Shown: positions 1 to 7,500 of the stretch, piece by piece | Layout: every line of letters begins with the position of its first letter | Numbering within the stretch: the first letter of the stretch is position 1 | Assembly: GCF_002966125.1 (NCBI RefSeq) | Contig: NZ_CP027062.1 | Location: forward strand, 124,001-188,000 | Direction of reading: 5' to 3' | DNA length: 64,000 nucleotides | Source: Pukyongia salina | Lineage (GTDB): Bacteria > Bacteroidota > Bacteroidia > Flavobacteriales > Flavobacteriaceae | Position numbers and translations under genes: made by a program | Notes under the pieces: model-generated | The model's input: only the letters and a program-made list of their open reading frames with translations | Database searches by the model: none | Told to the model about the DNA's origin: nothing

Positions 1-244
1 TTCGGCCCCAGCGCATTTCAAGCGGGGTTCCAAACGCCCAAAGGGCATACATATTAAAAAGGATATGCCATAAGCCGCCATGCATGAACATATGCGTGAT
101 AGGCTGCCAGATCTGGAAATTGGGATTATCGAAATAATAAAGTGAGAAGAGGCGGTACGCCACTTCCTGGTTCATCAAAGTACCCGCGAAAAAGATCACG
201 TTTACAACGATCAAGACTTTTATGGTTTCAGATATTCTTCCCAT
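1..244 (-). CDS. Rhomboid-family intramembrane serine protease (N-terminal fragment)
   Basis: Only the first 81 codons are in the window; the gene runs off the left edge. The visible part has a first hydrophobic helix (about residues 7-25) and then the segment THMFMHGGLWHILFNMYA, which matches the conserved second-helix region of rhomboid proteases (His and Asn that shape the oxyanion hole). The catalytic GxSG serine would lie beyond the edge. The ATG directly follows the mutL TAG stop, so the two are probably co-transcribed; rhomboid genes often follow mutL in flavobacteria. The family assignment is firm; substrate and essential residues cannot be judged. Confidence 0.85.
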   Translation of the reverse strand, partial: MGRISETIKVLIVVNVIFFAGTLMNQEVAYRLFSLYYFDNPNFQIWQPITHMFMHGGLWHILFNMYALWAFGTPLEMRWGR

Positions 245-2104
245 CTACATAAAGCGTTTTTCAAGTTCTGTTACATCCAACGTAATTAATACAGGGGTAT
301 TGTCGGGAGACACGGTAGGTTCTTTACAAGCAAAGAGCCTGTTTACCAAATGTTCTCTCTCTTCCTTGTTTAAGGATGTTCCGCTTTTTATTGCCATGGC
401 CCTGGCCATACTCTTAGCCAGCAGGTCGTTAAGGCTGAAACCGGCATCCGGGACATCATCTCGTATATCGGTGATCAATTGCTCGAGCACCGCGCCTGCG
501 TTGGAATTGTTCAGGCCGACAGGGATTCCGCTTATGCTTATTTTTTCTTCTGAAAAGTCTTCAAACAAAAATCCTGTGTGTTCTAATTGCTCTTTCACCT
601 TCCGAAGTATTTCAAGATCGGGCTTGGTAAGCGCTATTTCAAGGGGAAATAATAATTGCTGACTCACAGCTTCCTTCACTGTTATATTCCGAAGGAATTC
701 CTCGTAAAGCACCCGTTGATGCGCCAAATGCTGATGTATCACCATCATCCCGCTTTTAATGGGGCTAATGATATATTTATTCTGAAGCTGAAAGCTAATT
801 TGTGCCGTCTCGGTTTCCCCGGCTTCGAACATACGGCCGGTTACCTCCTCGCTTTCAAATTCTATCTGAGAGGCTGCTTCGGTTGAAGGCACCGCCTCAA
901 AGTCGTCTTTTAACCCTACATATAGCGATTCCCATCCTGCCGATTTCTCTTTATAACCGGTGTAAGCTCCTCCTTTAGAGCCTCCCCCCGATTTGAACGG
1001 ATTAAAATTCCTATCCACTTCGATGGTGGGTGCCACAGGGCTTTTCTTGCTGTATTCGTATGGAGTTTCGAAGCCAGCATCTTTATTGAAATCCAGTACC
1101 GGGGCAATACTAAACTGTCCCAGGCTGTGCTTTACCGTAGCTCTAAGCATGGCGTAAATAGCATGCTCATCGTCAAATTTGATCTCTGTCTTGGTAGGGT
1201 GAATATTGATATCTATAGAGGTAGGCTCTACTTCCAGGAAGAGAAAATAACCCGGATGCGTACCCTCCTTCACCAGGCCTTCAAAGGCCGACGAAACGGC
1301 ATGATGCAGGTACGGACTCTTGATAAAACGGTCGTTCACAAAGAAGAACTGCTCTCCCCTGCTCTTTCGAGCATATTCGGGCTTGAGCACAAAGCCACTC
1401 ACTTTTACTATTTCGGTTTCTTCCGAAACAGGAACCAGTTTCTCGTTGGTCTTATTTCCGAAGATATTTACAATACGCTGCCTGATATTACTCTCCGGCA
1501 GATTGAAGACATCACTTCCGTTATGGGTCATGGTAAATGCTACCTGCGGATGTGCCAGTGCCACACGATGAAACTCATCGATGATATGGCGGGTTTCTAC
1601 AGGGTTGCTTTTCAGAAAATTTCTACGGGCAGGAATATTGTAAAACAGGTTCTTCACAGAAATAGTGGTTCCCTTTGCCACCACCTCTGCCTCCTGCGAA
1701 ACCACCTTGCTACCTTCAATGCAAATGCGGGTTCCCACCTCGGTGGCCGCTGTACGGGATTTTAGTTCTACATGGGCAATGGCAGCAATGGAAGCCAACG
1801 CCTCCCCGCGAAATCCTTTGGTATGCAGGTTAAACAGGTCCTCTGCCGTTTTTATCTTGGAAGTGGCATGACGCTCGAAACTAAGACGGGCGTCTGTAGG
1901 ACTCATTCCTATTCCGTTATCGGTTACCTGAACCAGGGTCTTTCCGGCATCTTTTACTACCAGGTTTATTTTAGTAGCCTGAGCATCTATGGCATTCTCC
2001 AGCAATTCCTTCACCACGGAAGCAGGACGTTGAACGACCTCTCCGGCAGCGATCTGATTAGCAACATGATCCGGTAAGAGCTGAATGATGTCTGGCATAG
2101 ACAA
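245..2104 (-). CDS. mutL: DNA mismatch repair protein MutL
   Basis: MutL couples mismatch recognition by MutS to downstream strand removal. The N-terminal GHKL ATPase is complete: IAAGEVVQRPASVVKELLEN near residues 18-37, DNGIGM near 62, GFRGEALASIAAI near 95. The C-terminal dimerisation domain is present, but the site that in endonuclease-type MutL reads DQHAxxERxxYE here reads HQHLAHQRVLYE (residues 457-468), and the CPHGRP motif near the C-terminus is not recognisable. The protein therefore probably lacks intrinsic nicking activity (inference). The usual start could also be Met3 (MPDIIQLLPD). It sits between the small membrane protein upstream and the rhomboid gene downstream on the same strand. 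Confidence 0.97.
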   Translation of the reverse strand: MSMPDIIQLLPDHVANQIAAGEVVQRPASVVKELLENAIDAQATKINLVVKDAGKTLVQVTDNGIGMSPTDARLSFERHATSKIKTAEDLFNLHTKGFRGEALASIAAIAHVELKSRTAATEVGTRICIEGSKVVSQEAEVVAKGTTISVKNLFYNIPARRNFLKSNPVETRHIIDEFHRVALAHPQVAFTMTHNGSDVFNLPESNIRQRIVNIFGNKTNEKLVPVSEETEIVKVSGFVLKPEYARKSRGEQFFFVNDRFIKSPYLHHAVSSAFEGLVKEGTHPGYFLFLEVEPTSIDINIHPTKTEIKFDDEHAIYAMLRATVKHSLGQFSIAPVLDFNKDAGFETPYEYSKKSPVAPTIEVDRNFNPFKSGGGSKGGAYTGYKEKSAGWESLYVGLKDDFEAVPSTEAASQIEFESEEVTGRMFEAGETETAQISFQLQNKYIISPIKSGMMVIHQHLAHQRVLYEEFLRNITVKEAVSQQLLFPLEIALTKPDLEILRKVKEQLEHTGFLFEDFSEEKISISGIPVGLNNSNAGAVLEQLITDIRDDVPDAGFSLNDLLAKSMARAMAIKSGTSLNKEEREHLVNRLFACKEPTVSPDNTPVLITLDVTELEKRFM

Positions 2105-2398
2105 TTATTGTGTAAATATTGAAAAGTCGAAATCAATGATCCATAAGAATACCAGGATCAGTAATGCTACGATGATCAGTATCGTCCTGTTGAACTGCAC
2201 ATTTCCCCTGTTCCGCATATCCTTACGAGCCTCCCGCCAATGCGCCCCAAAATCGTTTTTGTTATAGGTATCGGCAAATTTGTCGAACTTGGTTCCAAAC
2301 TCATATGGAGTGGTATCCTCGTCCTTTCCTTTGTAATACCGTGGCGTATAATTGTAACGATTGTTGGGCTTTATGCGCTTTAAAAAACTAATTTTCAT
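2105..2398 (-). CDS. Small single-pass membrane protein of unknown function
   Basis: A 97-residue protein with a basic, Tyr/Asn-rich soluble N-terminal part (KRIKPNNRYNYTPRYYKGKD) and one hydrophobic helix near the C-terminus (about residues 70-91, RTILIIVALLILVFLWIIDF). It directly precedes mutL with no gap. Equivalents in flavobacteria sit between ribH and mutL, and some database entries call them riboflavin synthase beta subunit; nothing in this sequence supports that name, which looks like a copied error from the ribH neighbour. Function unknown. Confidence 0.75.
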   Translation of the reverse strand: MKISFLKRIKPNNRYNYTPRYYKGKDEDTTPYEFGTKFDKFADTYNKNDFGAHWREARKDMRNRGNVQFNRTILIIVALLILVFLWIIDFDFSIFTQ

Positions 2399-2414
2399 AA
2401 GTACGGAATTAGAT

Positions 2415-2422
2415 CAAAGGTA
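2415..2422 (-). promoter_or_regulatory. Putative -7 element of the membrane protein/mutL operon
   Basis: Reading the minus strand, TACCTTTG matches the Bacteroidetes -7 consensus TAnnTTTG and lies 16 bases upstream of the ATG at 2398. A clear TTG at -33 is not seen at the expected spacing, so support is partial. It would give mutL a promoter separate from ribH, consistent with the 128-bp gap between ribH and this operon (2399-2526), which otherwise holds nothing recognisable. Confidence 0.4.
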
Positions 2423-2526
2423 CTTAAAAACCTGCGTTTTTTCACCTTTTTCACACGGCTTATTTTCAACAATTACCGTACCGAAAAATAGAAATGGAAG
2501 AAGTTAATTTTTAAATAATTGCCTGA

Positions 2527-3024
2527 TTAAAAGCGGGCATCTTTACGTAGTTGTGCCATTTTGATGGCTGCAATGGCGGCTTCGGTACCTTTGTTTCCAT
2601 GCTTTCCGCCGCTGCGTTCTATGGCCTGTTGCATGTTGTTATCGGTGAGTACACAAAAGATAACGGGGATGTCTCCCTGCACATTGAGGTCTTTAATTCC
2701 CTGGGAAACGGCCTCGCACACATAATCGAAATGTTTGGTCTCTCCCTGGATCACACTGCCTATTGCGATCACCGCATCCAGCATATCGTAGCTCTCGGTC
2801 ATCTTCTTACAGCCGTACACAAGCTCGAAACTCCCCGGTACATTCCACCTAACGATGTTCTCTTTTATCCCACCGCAATCCAGGATAGCATCGAAGGCTC
2901 CCTGGAACATCCCGTTGGTGATGGCTGGATTCCATTCAGAAACAACGATCCCAAACCGAAAGTCCTTCGCGTTTGGGATCGTTGTTTTATCGTAAGACGA
3001 TAAATTGTTATTCTTGGTTGCCAT
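2527..3024 (-). CDS. ribH: 6,7-dimethyl-8-ribityllumazine synthase
   Basis: RibH condenses 3,4-dihydroxy-2-butanone 4-phosphate with 5-amino-6-ribitylaminouracil, the penultimate step of riboflavin synthesis. At 165 residues it has the normal family length. Visible family motifs are FGIVVSEWNPAITNGM (substrate-binding loop), VPGSFELVYGCKK, AVIAIGSVIQGETKHFDYVC (with the catalytic His) and GGKHGNKGTEAA. It starts 3 bases after the TPR gene stop, so the two form an operon. The first third of the gene contains a perfect 17-bp inverted repeat at 2940-2987 that spans codons 13-29. No FMN riboswitch is seen upstream. Confidence 0.97.
   Translation of the reverse strand: MATKNNNLSSYDKTTIPNAKDFRFGIVVSEWNPAITNGMFQGAFDAILDCGGIKENIVRWNVPGSFELVYGCKKMTESYDMLDAVIAIGSVIQGETKHFDYVCEAVSQGIKDLNVQGDIPVIFCVLTDNNMQQAIERSGGKHGNKGTEAAIAAIKMAQLRKDARF
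2940..2987 (-). repeat. 17-bp inverted repeat (hairpin) inside ribH
   Basis: Arms 2940-2956 and 2971-2987 are perfect reverse complements, each containing ACGATCCCAAAC or its complement, around a 14-base loop 2957-2970. The loop can itself pair CGAA with TTCG. In the ribH mRNA the hairpin begins 37 bases after the start codon and encodes the stretch KTTIPNAKDFRFGIVV. A perfect stem of this length is not required by the amino-acid sequence, so it may be structural or regulatory. Confidence 0.85.
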
Positions 3025-3027
3025 AGG

Positions 3028-3792
3028 CTACTGCATTGCTTCGGCCTTACCTGCGTAGATCTCGGCCTGTGCTGCTTCGATCGCATCGGGATAATTATCC
3101 GAAATGGCCTTGAAGTGTTTCAGGGCTACATCGGCTTTCCCAAGATCGAGCGCTGTCTTTCCTGCTTTCAGATGAAATCTTGGTGAGGTAACACCATTCT
3201 TTCGCATACTGGCGGCTTCTTCGTAATATTTTAAGGCTTCGTCATTTTGTCCCAACTGAACAAAAGCATCTCCAATGGCACCTTTGGCCAATGGCCCGGT
3301 CATTTCGTCATCTCCATCGTATTCATCCAGGTAGTTGATCGCCTGCTGGTAGTCCTTCAGATTCAATAAGGCCATCCCTGCATAGTATCTTGCGCGGTTC
3401 CCGGCACTGGTGCTTCCGTAGTTATCGATAATATCAAGGAAACCGTATTTACCTTCACCTCCGTTAAGAGCAAGGTTGTAAAGAGAATCTGTATCGGCAG
3501 ATGCCAGAGCCTGCTCATAATACTCCTGAGCCTTGAACATTTCGTTGGTAGCTTCCACTTCCTTAGGTTCCTGGATGAACTGCTGATAAGCGATATATCC
3601 AAGTACGCATATCGCGATGGCTCCCACTACTCCCAAAATGTATTTCTGATTCTTCTCTACCCATGCCTCGGTGCGCGAAGCTCCTTCGTCCAGCGATTTG
3701 AATACTTCTGCCGTTGTGCTTCCATCTTCTATCTGCGCCTGCTTCTCAGCCTTATTTTTTGGTTTGTACCCTCTTTTCTTGTACGTTGCCAT
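3028..3792 (-). CDS. TPR-repeat protein with one membrane anchor
   Basis: A 254-residue protein with a charged, Lys-rich cytoplasmic N-terminus, one transmembrane helix at about residues 51-71 (YILGVVGAIAICVLGYIAYQ) and then tetratricopeptide repeats, e.g. RARYYAGMALLNLKDYQQAI and AIGDAFVQLGQNDEALKYYE. The topology resembles YfgM/AncA-like tetratricopeptide proteins, in which the TPR part faces the periplasm and helps protein folding or complex assembly; that role is only inferred. It is the first gene of the operon with ribH (3-base gap) and is divergent from recF. Confidence 0.85.
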   Translation of the reverse strand: MATYKKRGYKPKNKAEKQAQIEDGSTTAEVFKSLDEGASRTEAWVEKNQKYILGVVGAIAICVLGYIAYQQFIQEPKEVEATNEMFKAQEYYEQALASADTDSLYNLALNGGEGKYGFLDIIDNYGSTSAGNRARYYAGMALLNLKDYQQAINYLDEYDGDDEMTGPLAKGAIGDAFVQLGQNDEALKYYEEAASMRKNGVTSPRFHLKAGKTALDLGKADVALKHFKAISDNYPDAIEAAQAEIYAGKAEAMQ

Positions 3793-3812
3793 AATATCTT
3801 TTAATTGAGGGG

Positions 3813-3820
3813 CAAAAATA
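3813..3820 (-). promoter_or_regulatory. Putative -7 element of the TPR/ribH operon
   Basis: On the minus strand the bases TATTTTTG fit TAnnTTTG and lie 20 bases before the start codon at 3792. No convincing -33 TTG is seen. The 149-bp region 3793-3941 is shared with the divergent recF gene and is otherwise AT-rich without other signals I can support. Confidence 0.35.
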
Positions 3821-3941
3821 TAATTTTTATTAGAATTTAAAAGTGAAAAAAGTGCTTATTTTTCAATAATTTGCAGCTTGTTTTCCCGAATTCTTCTGCT
3901 ACATCCAAGGTTTCTGAATAATTCGCAACGCACTAGCTTTT

Positions 3942-5021
3942 ATGATCTTACAATCTATAACCCTTCTTAATTACAAAAATTTCGAATCGGAGTCCTTCAA
4001 CTTCGACCCGAGGATAAACTGTTTTGTGGGTAATAATGGCATAGGAAAGACCAATGTACTGGATGCGATCTATCATCTTTCCTTCGGAAAAAGCTACTTC
4101 AATCCTATTACGAGTCAGAATATAAAACACGGAGAGGATTTCTTCGTGATAGATGGGAAATATGAAAAGGACAACAAGGACGAAAAGATCGTGGTAAGCG
4201 CGAAAAAAGGCCAGAAGAAAATGATAAAACGCAACGGCAAGGCCTACGAGCGTTTTAGTGAACACATTGGTTTTCTGCCGGCGGTGATCATCTCCCCTGC
4301 CGATCGCGACCTTATCATCGAAGGAAGTGAGACAAGGCGAAAATTTGTAGACGGGGTGATCTCCCAAGGCGATGCTCAGTATCTACGGGATCTTATTAGC
4401 TATAATAAAGTGCTCTCCCAACGGAATTCCCTGCTGAAGTATTTCGCCGCTAACAACACCCACAACCAGGATACCCTGGATATCTATAACTCACAACTGG
4501 ATGATTTCGGAACGAAGATCTACCAAAAACGAGTAGCCTTCCTGCAAGAATTCACCCCTATTTTCCTGAAACGCTACCAGGTGATAAGCAACAGTACAGA
4601 AACGGTGGACCTGGTGTATAAGAGTCAGCTGGAAGATGGCCCCCTCATCGATCTCTTAAAACAAAGCATCAATAAAGATAAGTTTACGCAGTACACCAAC
4701 TTTGGGATACACAAGGACGATCTGTTGTTCCAGATAGAAGGGCATCCGGTGAAGAAATTTGGTTCCCAGGGGCAGCAGAAAAGTTACCTCATCGCACTAA
4801 AACTTGCGCAATTCGATTTCATTAAAGCGCATATTGGGCAATCGCCCATCCTGCTACTGGATGATATATTCGACAAATTGGACGAATCCCGGGTTTCCCA
4901 GATCATCAAACTGGTGGATGAGGAGAATTTCGGACAAATATTTATTAGCGATACCCACCCCGAGCGCACCGAAGAAGTTGTAAAGGAAGTTCACCAGAGC
5001 TATAAGATGTTCAGGTTGTAG
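3942..5021 (+). CDS. recF: DNA replication and repair protein RecF
   Basis: RecF is an SMC-like ATPase that, with RecO and RecR, loads RecA at single-strand gaps and stalled forks. At 359 residues it has normal length. Walker A is GNNGIGKT (residues 30-37), the ABC-type signature is GSQGQQKS (about 274-281) and Walker B is [12 protein letters not shown] near residue 302. Flavobacterial recF is commonly followed closely by a DciA-like DUF721 gene; here that gene lies about 7.5 kb away (12564), with a lipoprotein gene, a repair gene, the repeat field, the accessory genes and an AraC/VOC pair in between. Confidence 0.97.
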   Translation: MILQSITLLNYKNFESESFNFDPRINCFVGNNGIGKTNVLDAIYHLSFGKSYFNPITSQNIKHGEDFFVIDGKYEKDNKDEKIVVSAKKGQKKMIKRNGKAYERFSEHIGFLPAVIISPADRDLIIEGSETRRKFVDGVISQGDAQYLRDLISYNKVLSQRNSLLKYFAANNTHNQDTLDIYNSQLDDFGTKIYQKRVAFLQEFTPIFLKRYQVISNSTETVDLVYKSQLEDGPLIDLLKQSINKDKFTQYTNFGIHKDDLLFQIEGHPVKKFGSQGQQKSYLIALKLAQFDFIKAHIGQSPILLLDDIFDKLDESRVSQIIKLVDEENFGQIFISDTHPERTEEVVKEVHQSYKMFRL

Positions 5022-5047
5022 GGGGTGATAAGTAAAATATTATAACT

Positions 5048-5482
5048 ATGCACAGATTAATAAAATTCTCAAGTTTCCTGCTTCTTGTATTACTACTGTT
5101 GTCTTGCGGGCAGGATCCTGCCAACCAGAAGGCGAAACTTGGCGGGTATTGGGTTATAGAAAAAGTAGAGATGCCGGACGGCACAGAGAAGTTGTTCCAG
5201 TTGAGTACCACCATCGATTTTATAGAAGTAACCGGCGACTCGGGCGTACGGAAGAAAGTACAGCCGAAACTAGACGGCAATTTCCTGGCGAACGATGCTG
5301 CAGAAAAATTCCTGCTGAACATAGAGAACGACAGCCTGCATATGTATTACAAAACCCCGTTCGATAGTTGGAAGGAAACTGTGCTACAGGCACGTGATAG
5401 TGTGCTGGTGGTGTTGAACAGGGATGGAAAGATCTACAGCTACCGGAAATTTGCAGGTTTTTCTGCTTCAGAAACACCCTGA
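5048..5482 (+). CDS. Lipoprotein with lipocalin-like domain
   Basis: A 144-residue protein with a type II signal peptide, RLIKFSSFLLLVLLLLSCGQ, where the Cys at about residue 20 would be lipidated. The mature part (LGGYWVIEKVEMPDGTEKLF ... DFIEVTGDSGVRKKVQPKLD) looks like the lipocalin-like beta-barrel proteins (lipocalin_4 type) common in Bacteroidetes, which usually begin with a GxW motif; ligand unknown. It starts 26 bases after recF and its stop lies 22 bases before the start chosen for the next gene, so it is probably part of the same transcript. Confidence 0.8.
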   Translation: MHRLIKFSSFLLLVLLLLSCGQDPANQKAKLGGYWVIEKVEMPDGTEKLFQLSTTIDFIEVTGDSGVRKKVQPKLDGNFLANDAAEKFLLNIENDSLHMYYKTPFDSWKETVLQARDSVLVVLNRDGKIYSYRKFAGFSASETP

Positions 5483-5504
5483 ACCACCTACCAAAATTAA
5501 TGCT

Positions 5505-6221
5505 ATGGCCGATATGCAATTTCTTCTAATTGATATTAGGAACGACCTGAAAAACCGCGCCGATGAGAAGGTGAAGGAAAAGAGTCAGCGTTTTTTTAAG
5601 GGAGAGTTGAAATCGTATGGCCTGAGCAATCCCGACGTACATGCATTGTCGAAGTACTATTACAAGTTAATGGATTCACCTTCGGTGGAAGAGGTCTTCC
5701 AGCTATGCGAGTTGCTGTGGCATTCCGGCTATGCCGAAGAAGCCCTGATGGCCTGTGATCTTTCGTACTATGTAAAGAAACAGTACCAGGCGGCTCACTT
5801 AAAGCTGTTCGAATCCTGGATCGATAAGTACGTGAACAACTGGGCGTCCTGTGATGCGTTTTGTAATCATACGGTAGGGACGCTACTACAGAAATACCCC
5901 GACCTGCTTAGCGAGTTAAAAAGCTGGACTCGTTCGGAAAACCGCTGGATGCGGCGGGCTGCTGCGGTAAGTCTAATCGTCCCAGCCCGTAAAGGCAAGT
6001 TTTTTGGGGAGATCATAGAGATCGCCACTCTACTTTTGACAGATAGTGATTACCTGGTACAGAAAGGCTACGGCTGGATGTTAAAAGAAGCCAGTAAGGA
6101 GCATGAAGAGAAGGTTTTCGATTTCGTTATGGCGAACAAAGACGTAATGCCCAGAACCGCTTTGCGCTATGCTATTGAAAAAATGCCGAAAACGCTGAAG
6201 GAACAAGCTATGATGAAGTAG
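5505..6221 (+). CDS. DNA alkylation repair protein (HEAT-like, AlkD family)
   Basis: A 238-residue helical-repeat protein resembling AlkC/AlkD glycosylases, which excise N3- and N7-alkylated purines with a HEAT-like repeat fold. Visible family features are the repeated helix pairs with W and R in SWTRSENRWMRRAAAVSLIV and the C-terminal LRYAIEKMPKTLKEQA. The frame stays open 81 bases upstream into the lipoprotein gene, but the ATG at 5505 (or 5514) avoids the overlap and gives the usual N-terminus. It is the last gene before the repeat-rich non-coding region. Confidence 0.85.
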   Translation: MADMQFLLIDIRNDLKNRADEKVKEKSQRFFKGELKSYGLSNPDVHALSKYYYKLMDSPSVEEVFQLCELLWHSGYAEEALMACDLSYYVKKQYQAAHLKLFESWIDKYVNNWASCDAFCNHTVGTLLQKYPDLLSELKSWTRSENRWMRRAAAVSLIVPARKGKFFGEIIEIATLLLTDSDYLVQKGYGWMLKEASKEHEEKVFDFVMANKDVMPRTALRYAIEKMPKTLKEQAMMK

Positions 6222-6282
6222 TTATATGTCTTTTTACTTCTTACTTCTTACTTCTCGCTCTTCACTACCAACTTCTTATTTT

Positions 6283-6338
6283 CTTCATTTTCTTTATTCA
6301 TGCGTTAATATTGTTTTTGGAATCCATGAATGCTTCGC
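6283..6338 (+). repeat. 56-bp direct repeat, copy 1
   Basis: Begins CTTCATTTTCTTTATTCATG and ends CATGAATGCTTCGC. It matches copy 2 (6404-6459) at 53 of 56 positions by direct reading. Each copy carries the inverted words ATTCATG and CATGAAT, so each can form a small hairpin. Confidence 0.9.
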
Positions 6339-6403
6339 GTTAAACATGCAGTATAAGAACATTTCTTTTCTTAACCTTCTTTTTTGCATTGCCTTATTAT
6401 TAA

Positions 6404-6459
6404 CTTCATTTTCTTTATTCATGCGCTAATATTGTTTTAGGAATTCATGAATGCTTCGC
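6404..6459 (+). repeat. 56-bp direct repeat, copy 2
   Basis: Second copy, 121 bases after the first, with three substitutions (T/C, T/A, C/T). It is followed by TTTGTCTTGCCCAAAGAAA, a phrase I associate with dispersed intergenic repeats in this phylum (recollection, not tested). Confidence 0.9.
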
Positions 6460-6588
6460 ATTTGTCTTGCCCAAAGAAATCGAAGATTCACGAGCACCTA
6501 TTTATCAAATATTAAAGTGCGAGCTAAAACGAAGCAAAAGAAAGGGCACTTCGCTGAGGAATTTTTTGCCTTCAGCAAAAACCGCTCG

Positions 6589-6620
6589 AAAACTCCGCGT
6601 CGCTTCGCTCCTGAATCTCG
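6589..6620 (+). repeat. 32-bp perfect inverted repeat, left arm
   Basis: Core ACTCCGCGTCGCTTCGCTCC. The exact reverse complement lies at 7053-7084. The arms enclose 432 bases that include one copy of the 95-bp direct repeat. Confidence 0.93.
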
Positions 6621-6654
6621 AAGTTTTCTTCGCATATTCTGCACCGAAGACTTG

Positions 6655-6669
6655 CAGGGCTACGCCCTG
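6655..6669 (+). repeat. Short hairpin CAGGGC-TAC-GCCCTG
   Basis: Six-base-pair GC-rich perfect stem with a 3-base loop, inside the repeat field and not followed by a T-run, so not a standard terminator. Confidence 0.6.
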
Positions 6670-6708
6670 ACTTTTGTGAATTTAAGTAGATTCTTCTTTC
6701 ACTTCTAA

Positions 6709-6810
6709 CTATTAACTATTCACCACTCACTTCTCACCCCCTCACTGCTCAATAAAAAATATCAATAAACAATAATAAATAGCTCAACAGTAAATTCTTC
6801 TCACCACTCA
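6709..6810 (+). repeat. About 95-bp direct repeat, copy 1
   Basis: Starts CTATTAACTATTCAC, contains CTCACTGCTCAATAAAAAAT and AGCTCAACAGTAAATTCTTC, and ends near TCACCA. It matches 7255-7349 apart from a 7-base insertion and a few substitutions. Confidence 0.9.
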
Positions 6811-7000
6811 CTCCTTACAATCAACAAATCACAATACCCAAATAACAAATAATGATCAATATTCAATTTTCAAACCTAAGTATTGTGGAATTTAATTGAG
6901 ATTTGGTGCTTGTTATTTGATTTTTCAATTTCAGCTCTGGACTTTTTTAGTTTAGATAAGGCCTCAATTCACCATTCACTCCCCACTATATAAAATTTAG

Positions 7001-7017
7001 TTCCGGCATAGCCGGAA
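7001..7017 (+). repeat. Short hairpin TTCCGGC-ATA-GCCGGAA
   Basis: Seven-base-pair perfect stem with a 3-base loop; followed by AAC rather than a T-run. Its form (GC stem around a 3-base loop) is the same as that of the hairpin at 6655. Confidence 0.6.
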
Positions 7018-7052
7018 AACTCCTCTTCGTTAGTATAGGTGAACAAAAGCTC

Positions 7053-7084
7053 CGAGATTCAGGAGCGAAGCGACGCGGAGTTTT
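7053..7084 (-). repeat. 32-bp perfect inverted repeat, right arm
   Basis: Exact reverse complement of 6589-6620, beginning CGAGATTCAGGAGCGAAGCG. It is followed at once by another hairpin (7093-7119). Confidence 0.93.
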
Positions 7085-7092
7085 GGAACCGG

Positions 7093-7119
7093 TTTCAAAA
7101 CGCGAAAGACGTTTTGAAA
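7093..7119 (+). repeat. Hairpin with 10-bp stem
   Basis: TTTCAAAACG and CGTTTTGAAA pair perfectly around the 7-base loop CGAAAGA. No following T-run, so a terminator role is not supported. Confidence 0.7.
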
Positions 7120-7254
7120 ATACCTTAGAAGAGGCCTCCTTTTTACTCCTTTTTTTTACTCACATCCCTAATATTAAACTTTTTGGTGTTCGTGAATCTA
7201 CGATTTGGAGGAGCAAAAAAAAGGAAAAGAACAAAGATGATAGTTACTATCGTT

Positions 7255-7349
7255 CTATTAACTATTCACTTCTCACTCCCTCACTGCTCAATAAAAAATA
7301 GCAATAAGCAATAGAAAATAGCTCAACAGTAAATTCTTCTCACCAATCA
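7255..7349 (+). repeat. About 95-bp direct repeat, copy 2
   Basis: Second copy, 546 bases after the first, ending about 130 bases before the left boundary motif of the NACHT gene. Confidence 0.9.
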
Positions 7350-7479
7350 ATTCTCACTATCAGAATCCTTTCCAAAAAAATTATATCTTTACAGTTCTCC
7401 CTCAATAACGTAACACAAAACATATTGATATCCGGTGATTATTTATTGTATATAATCTAAATTTTGGTGGATATGATTA

Positions 7480-7489
7480 GTTGGCAATA
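7480..7489 (+). repeat. Left boundary motif of NACHT gene (GTTGGCAATA)
   Basis: Perfect reverse complement of TATTGCCAAC at 10590-10599. Lies 11 bases before the start codon at 7501. The core GTTGGCA is shared with the left boundary of the DUF2971 gene at 10717. Confidence 0.75.
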
Positions 7490-7500
7490 ATTTGAACTGA

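Larger units (their letters stand above)
6222..7479. other. Non-coding, repeat-rich stretch without a supportable gene
   Basis: About 1.26 kb holding only short, low-complexity reading frames. It contains a 56-bp direct repeat (6283, 6404), a roughly 95-bp direct repeat (6709, 7255), a perfect 32-bp inverted repeat (6589, 7053) and several short perfect hairpins (6655-6669, 7001-7017, 7093-7119), with many variants of the words TTCACT, CTCACT and ACTTCT. The style resembles dispersed intergenic repeats of flavobacterial genomes. No transposase or RNA gene is recognised. Confidence 0.8.

Noticed and set aside
222-1765. Plus-strand open frames of up to 212 codons over mutL
   Set aside because: They are antisense to a clear mutL gene, have no family resemblance and unusual composition.
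2105-2398. Riboflavin synthase beta subunit, a name seen for this small gene
   Set aside because: The sequence is a one-helix membrane protein with no lumazine or riboflavin synthase motif; ribH is the separate gene at 2527.
2399-3030. FMN riboswitch upstream of ribH
   Set aside because: The gap between the TPR gene and ribH is 3 bases and no conserved RFN element sequence is seen.
6226-7301. Several 60-85 codon open frames in the repeat field
   Set aside because: They are made of repeats and low-complexity words, overlap in different frames and have no recognisable domain or start signal.
6222-7479. CRISPR array in the repeat field
   Set aside because: Repeats are few, of different lengths and irregularly spaced, and no cas genes are present.
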